From the NCBI GenBank assembly GCA_900757255.1, contig CAAENE010000439.1:1-9989 (forward strand): a stretch of 9,989 nt of DNA. The letters run 5' to 3'. The first letter of the stretch is position 1; every line of letters starts with the position of its first letter. The position numbers and the translations under genes are program-made. Below the pieces are notes generated by a model. The model searched no databases. It was not told the origin of the DNA and saw only the letters and a program-made list of their open reading frames with translations. Below, piece by piece: positions 7,161 to 9,989 of the stretch. The stretch is from Clostridia bacterium (GTDB lineage: Bacteria > Bacillota > Clostridia > HGM11514).

Positions 7161-8287
7161 AATCTTTCCCCATATTTTTCTTTTTTTTCGCGATAGAACG
7201 ATTCAAACGTTCCTTCATCCAACGCATGTCTGATGTTTTCCATCAGTTTATTATAAAAATACAGATTGTGCAGGACGCACAGGCGCATTCCCAGCATTTC
7301 CTTTGCCTTGAACAGATGCCGGATGTAAGCGCGGGAATAGTTTTGACAGGTTGGGCAGTTACAATGCGGGTCAATTGGCTGTTCGTCCAGCTCGTATTTT
7401 GCGTTCATGATATTGATAATACCGTTTTCGGTATTCAGATGCCCATGCCTTGCATTGCGGCTGGGCATAACGCAGTCAAAAAAGTCAATTCCCCGCCGGA
7501 CGGCTTCTAAAATATTGACGGGAGTTCCAACGCCCATGAGATAGCGGGGTTTTAGAATCGGCGCGAAAGGCTCGACGGTTTCTATAATATGATACATCAC
7601 CTCGGCCGGTTCCCCAACGGCAAGACCGCCCACGGCATATCCGTCAAGATCCAGCTCTGCGATTTGTTTCATGTTTTCTGTCCGCAGATCGTCAAAGGTT
7701 GCCCCCTGGTTGATTCCAAAAAGCATTTGTTTTGGATTGATAGTATCCTTCAGGGAATTGAGCCGGTCCAGCTCAGTTTTACACCGTTTCAGCCACCGGA
7801 CGGTTCGTTCGGCAGAATTTTTGGTGTATTCATAGGTAGCCGGATTTTCAACGCATTCGTCAAAGGCCATAGCAATGGTGGAGGCCAAATTTGACTGAAT
7901 CTGCATACTTTCCTCGGGACCCATGAATATTTTTCGGCCGTCGATATGGGAGGAAAAATAAACTCCCTCTTCTTTTATCGTCCTAAGCCCGGACAGGGAA
8001 AATACCTGAAATCCGCCGCTGTCGGTCAAAATCGGCCTGTCCCAGTTCATGAATTGATGCAGGCCGCCCATGGCCCGAACAATTTTGTCTCCGGGACGAA
8101 GATGCAGATGATACGTATTAGATAGTTCGACCTGGCAGCCGATTTCTTTCAAATCCATTGTGGAAACAGCGCCCTTAATTGCCGCCAGCGTACCGACATT
8201 CATAAAGACGGGCGTTTCTATCACGCCGTGCACCGTATGAAATCTTCCACGGCGCGCGCTGCCGCTCGTTTTGATCAGTTCAAACAT
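7157..8287 (-). CDS. tgt: Queuine tRNA-ribosyltransferase (tRNA-guanine transglycosylase)
   Basis: Tgt exchanges guanine-34 in the anticodon of GUN-anticodon tRNAs (Asp, Asn, His, Tyr) for the queuosine precursor preQ1. The 376-residue product has the usual bacterial length. Visible motifs are LSNTYHLHLRPG (55-66), DSGGFQVFSLSG with the general-base aspartate Asp89, AFDECVE (Asp143), and GINQGA and GYAVGGLAVGE in the substrate pocket. The nucleophile Asp271 is in DCVMPSRNARHG. The zinc site is Cys309, Cys311, Cys314 and His340 (CNCPTC and VLHN). The start codon follows the stop of the HdeD-like gene directly, with an AGAAAGGA ribosome site inside that gene's last codons. Its own stop overlaps the start of the carboxypeptidase gene. 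No queuosine synthesis gene (queA, queC-F) or queT-type transporter gene is in the window. Confidence 0.97.
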   Translation of the reverse strand: MFELIKTSGSARRGRFHTVHGVIETPVFMNVGTLAAIKGAVSTMDLKEIGCQVELSNTYHLHLRPGDKIVRAMGGLHQFMNWDRPILTDSGGFQVFSLSGLRTIKEEGVYFSSHIDGRKIFMGPEESMQIQSNLASTIAMAFDECVENPATYEYTKNSAERTVRWLKRCKTELDRLNSLKDTINPKQMLFGINQGATFDDLRTENMKQIAELDLDGYAVGGLAVGEPAEVMYHIIETVEPFAPILKPRYLMGVGTPVNILEAVRRGIDFFDCVMPSRNARHGHLNTENGIINIMNAKYELDEQPIDPHCNCPTCQNYSRAYIRHLFKAKEMLGMRLCVLHNLYFYNKLMENIRHALDEGTFESFYREKKEKYGERL

Positions 8288-8818
8288 TTATAGGTCCTTT
8301 CTGATTGACATAAATGCTGCAGTTTCAAAGATTTTGAATACCCCAAAAATAACCAGATATATCCCGACGATAATGCCGAAGGTAGCAGGTACAATATCCC
8401 GATAAAACAGGATGACGATACCCAGTACCAGAGAAATTCCGGCATTGATCAGAGGGGACCACCATTTTGGAAAACCTGCCGATTTGAGCTGGTAGGAGGT
8501 CGATACTCCCAGCGCGCCCATGATGACCATCCAAAGGCCGATAATAAAGGGAAGGATGGTTCCGACAATGGTATTAGAAAAAACAATCAGCAGTACGCCG
8601 CACAGGATATAGATAACAGGGGATACAATACCGATCATATCCCCGGTTCCCTGGCGGACAAAATGCTGAATCAGCAAAAGCGCTCCGTAAACAAGTATCG
8701 TGATACCGATTATCATAACAAGCGTATTCATTACTATCTGGGGATGAAACAGGATTACAATTCCAATGATCAGACAGGCCAGACCTAAAAACAGTTCACC
8801 AACATCGCGTTTTTTCAT
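8288..8818 (-). CDS. HdeD/DUF308-family six-TM membrane protein
   Basis: This is a 176-residue, very hydrophobic protein with about six membrane segments (roughly 8-24, 30-50, 62-80, 84-104, 122-138 and 144-164). It has the repeated pattern of glycine-rich helices ending in a short charged turn. The recurring LGxxxLIxGIxxLFxP-like helix starts and the two-helix repeat are typical of the HdeD/DUF308 family. In E. coli, HdeD is tied to acid resistance, but in Firmicutes the role is unknown, so no function is assigned. The start is set at ATG 8818, eight bases after GGAGG. The GTG three codons upstream lies inside that ribosome site. It is the first gene of a three-gene operon with tgt and the carboxypeptidase, and its stop is immediately followed by the tgt ATG. 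Confidence 0.83.
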   Translation of the reverse strand: MKKRDVGELFLGLACLIIGIVILFHPQIVMNTLVMIIGITILVYGALLLIQHFVRQGTGDMIGIVSPVIYILCGVLLIVFSNTIVGTILPFIIGLWMVIMGALGVSTSYQLKSAGFPKWWSPLINAGISLVLGIVILFYRDIVPATFGIIVGIYLVIFGVFKIFETAAFMSIRKDL

Positions 8819-8824
8819 ATTTGG

Positions 8825-8831
8825 CACCTCC
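8825..8831 (-). promoter_or_regulatory. Ribosome binding site deciding the hdeD-like start
   Basis: GGAGGTG reads on the minus strand at 8831-8825. Its last three bases are the in-frame GTG that could be mistaken for a start. The ATG at 8818 is spaced correctly and is preferred. Confidence 0.8.
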
Positions 8832-8899
8832 GTATCTATCTTTGGCGGTTTTACAGCAGTTCATACTTTTCTTTTTTGTTGTTTTTCAAAGATAAAATA

Positions 8900-8928
8900 A
8901 TTCTATCATTTATTCGTATTTCTTGCAA
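8900..8928 (-). promoter_or_regulatory. Predicted promoter of the hdeD-like-tgt-carboxypeptidase operon
   Basis: On the minus strand TTGCAA (8923-8928) and TAGAAT (8900-8905) are 17 bases apart, with an extended -10 (TGaTAGAAT). The predicted start near 8893 gives a leader of about 75 nt. The -35 and the TGa before the -10 are identical to those of the citrate synthase promoter. Confidence 0.78.
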
Positions 8929-8957
8929 CTTTTTTTAGAAAAAAGTAAGGTTTTAGC

Positions 8958-8992
8958 AAAAAATGCCTCCCCAAAATGAAGTTGGAGAGGCA
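8958..8992 (-). terminator. Intrinsic terminator of the alpha-L-fucosidase gene
   Basis: On the minus strand TGCCTCTCC (8992-8984) pairs with GGGGAGGCA (8972-8964), nine pairs including one G-U, over an 11-nt loop. Six T residues follow (8963-8958). It lies 9 bases past the fucosidase stop and separates that gene from the next promoter. Confidence 0.87.
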
Positions 8993-9001
8993 CTTTACAA
9001 A

Positions 9002-9989
9002 TTATTCTATTTCAAATTCAACGACAGTGTCAATTGGGTCGGGGAGAGGTGTATAGCCCCAGCCGGATAATGCAAAGAAGGTGTATCCTGGAAATCCGTC
9101 TGTGTTAAAGCCTTTATACGGCAATCTTTCTGTTCCGTCGGTTAACAACCTTATTTTTTTAATCTTCCAGGGGAATTTTACGCTGTGTAAAAAAATACTT
9201 TCCTGTGTTATATGGGCATAGACCTTATTGCCATTTTTCGTATACCAGCCCCAATTTGGCTTTGGGATACCTGCATCGCCGCAATGATAGATACTTTCTC
9301 CGTTTTTCTTCATCCATGCGCCAATCTCTTTTAGGGTTTTGACGGCATTATCGGGGAACCGCCCTTTTGAGTCCGGTCCGACATTGAGCAGCATATTGCC
9401 GCCTTTGGAACAGCATTCAACAAGAGAACGAATCAGCAGAGAGGCCGGTTTGTAACTGTTTCTGCCGCTGCAATAACCCCAGTGGTCATCAAGCGTTAAG
9501 CAGGCTTCCCATGGTATAGGGTTTCCTGCTTCATCCGTCATCCCTTCAGGCGGGATCATCTGTTCGGGCGCAGCAAAATCTCCTGAATATTCGGCAGGCT
9601 CGGAGGTGAAAATAGTAGGGCTTGAAGTAAGCTCAAGACGATGGTTGATAACAATATCAGGATGATAAGAGCGGATCATTTTTACCAGTTCTTTGGCTTT
9701 CCAAGCATCTCCATACATTTTGTCATAAGAGAAATCAAAAAAGAAAATATCAATTTTACCATAATTGGTACATAGTTCTTCAACCTGTCCATGCAGATAT
9801 TTTACATAGTTATCGAAATTATGCTTTCTGTCTTTCCATTCTTCATTTTCACGCATGGGGTGGTACCAGTCGCCGTAGTGCGGATAATCCGGATGGTGCC
9901 AGTCGAGCAGGGAATAATAAAACCCAATCTTCAGCCCCTCGGCACGAAACGCGTCCACATATTCGCGTACCAGGTCGCGGCCGGCCTTG
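9002..9989 (-). CDS. GH29 alpha-L-fucosidase, N-terminus cut by window edge
   Basis: The frame stays open to the right edge, so only the last 328 residues are seen; the GTG at 9958 is internal. The enzyme would release L-fucose from fucosylated glycans. Visible family features, numbered from the first residue in the window, include GLKIGFYYSLLDWHHPDY near the start. The strand IDIFFFDFSYD follows, whose Asp85 fits the retaining nucleophile (usually LWFDG-like). Next come the INHR segment, GDFAAPEQMIP (Glu142 a plausible acid/base residue), and WEACLTLDDHWGY matching the family's WExCxTxxxxWGY pattern. The segment ECCSKGGNMLLNVGPDSKG (191-209) matches the conserved end of the barrel. A C-terminal beta domain of about 85 residues follows. 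Whether it is secreted cannot be judged because the N-terminus is missing. It ends at its own terminator, so it is a separate transcript from the tgt operon. Confidence 0.9.
   Translation of the reverse strand, partial: KAGRDLVREYVDAFRAEGLKIGFYYSLLDWHHPDYPHYGDWYHPMRENEEWKDRKHNFDNYVKYLHGQVEELCTNYGKIDIFFFDFSYDKMYGDAWKAKELVKMIRSYHPDIVINHRLELTSSPTIFTSEPAEYSGDFAAPEQMIPPEGMTDEAGNPIPWEACLTLDDHWGYCSGRNSYKPASLLIRSLVECCSKGGNMLLNVGPDSKGRFPDNAVKTLKEIGAWMKKNGESIYHCGDAGIPKPNWGWYTKNGNKVYAHITQESIFLHSVKFPWKIKKIRLLTDGTERLPYKGFNTDGFPGYTFFALSGWGYTPLPDPIDTVVEFEIE

Noticed and set aside
8819..8827. GTG start at 8827 for the HdeD-like protein
   Set aside because: This GTG is part of the GGAGGTG ribosome site itself; the ATG at 8818 is correctly spaced.
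9956..9958. GTG at 9958 as the fucosidase start
   Set aside because: The frame continues upstream to the window edge with sequence that fits the GH29 barrel, so the gene is simply cut by the window.
1..9989. CRISPR arrays, tRNA/rRNA genes, transposases, phage or defence genes
   Set aside because: No repeat-spacer pattern, RNA gene signature or mobile-element protein was seen on either strand.

Overview
The window looks like a chromosomal segment from a low-to-mid-GC Gram-positive bacterium of the class Clostridia, probably a Ruminococcaceae/Oscillospiraceae-type anaerobe. The grounds are a WalK-type sensor kinase followed by a YycH-like protein, strong AGGAGG-type ribosome binding sites, TTGCAA/TATAAT-type promoters, U-tailed hairpin terminators and a DacF-like D,D-carboxypeptidase. 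The assignment comes from gene families and signals; no phylogenetic marker was tested.

Region 1 (1-3673, minus strand): a YycH-like membrane-anchored regulator runs off the left edge. Upstream of it is walK, a complete WalK/VicK-type histidine kinase with its own sigma-A promoter and a leader of about 200 nt. No response-regulator gene lies next to walK. A GC-rich array of hairpins (1503-1664) separates the two genes and looks like a dispersed intergenic repeat.

Region 2 (3768-5807, plus strand): divergent from walK, an extended -10 promoter drives a Si-type citrate synthase. A small DedA/VTT-family membrane protein follows 55 bp later, and an intrinsic terminator ends the unit.

Region 3 (5843-8928, minus strand): a tightly packed operon of three genes read right to left. 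These are an HdeD/DUF308-like six-TM membrane protein, queuine tRNA-guanine transglycosylase (tgt, starting at the base after the preceding stop) and a serine-type D-Ala-D-Ala carboxypeptidase (start overlapping the tgt stop in an ATGA). The operon has a good promoter at its start and an intrinsic terminator at its end, converging with the dedA terminator.

Region 4 (8958-9989, minus strand): the C-terminal 328 residues of a GH29-family alpha-L-fucosidase. Its 5' end lies beyond the right edge, and its own terminator sits just before the operon promoter.

Functionally the window is mostly core cell-envelope signalling and housekeeping (WalK/YycH, DedA, carboxypeptidase), plus central carbon metabolism (citrate synthase), tRNA modification (tgt) and glycan use (fucosidase). 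I see no phage, CRISPR, toxin-antitoxin or other defence system, and no clear new biological system. The items most worth a second look are the hairpin array, the separation of walK from any walR, and the long walK leader with a possible small cysteine-containing ORF.
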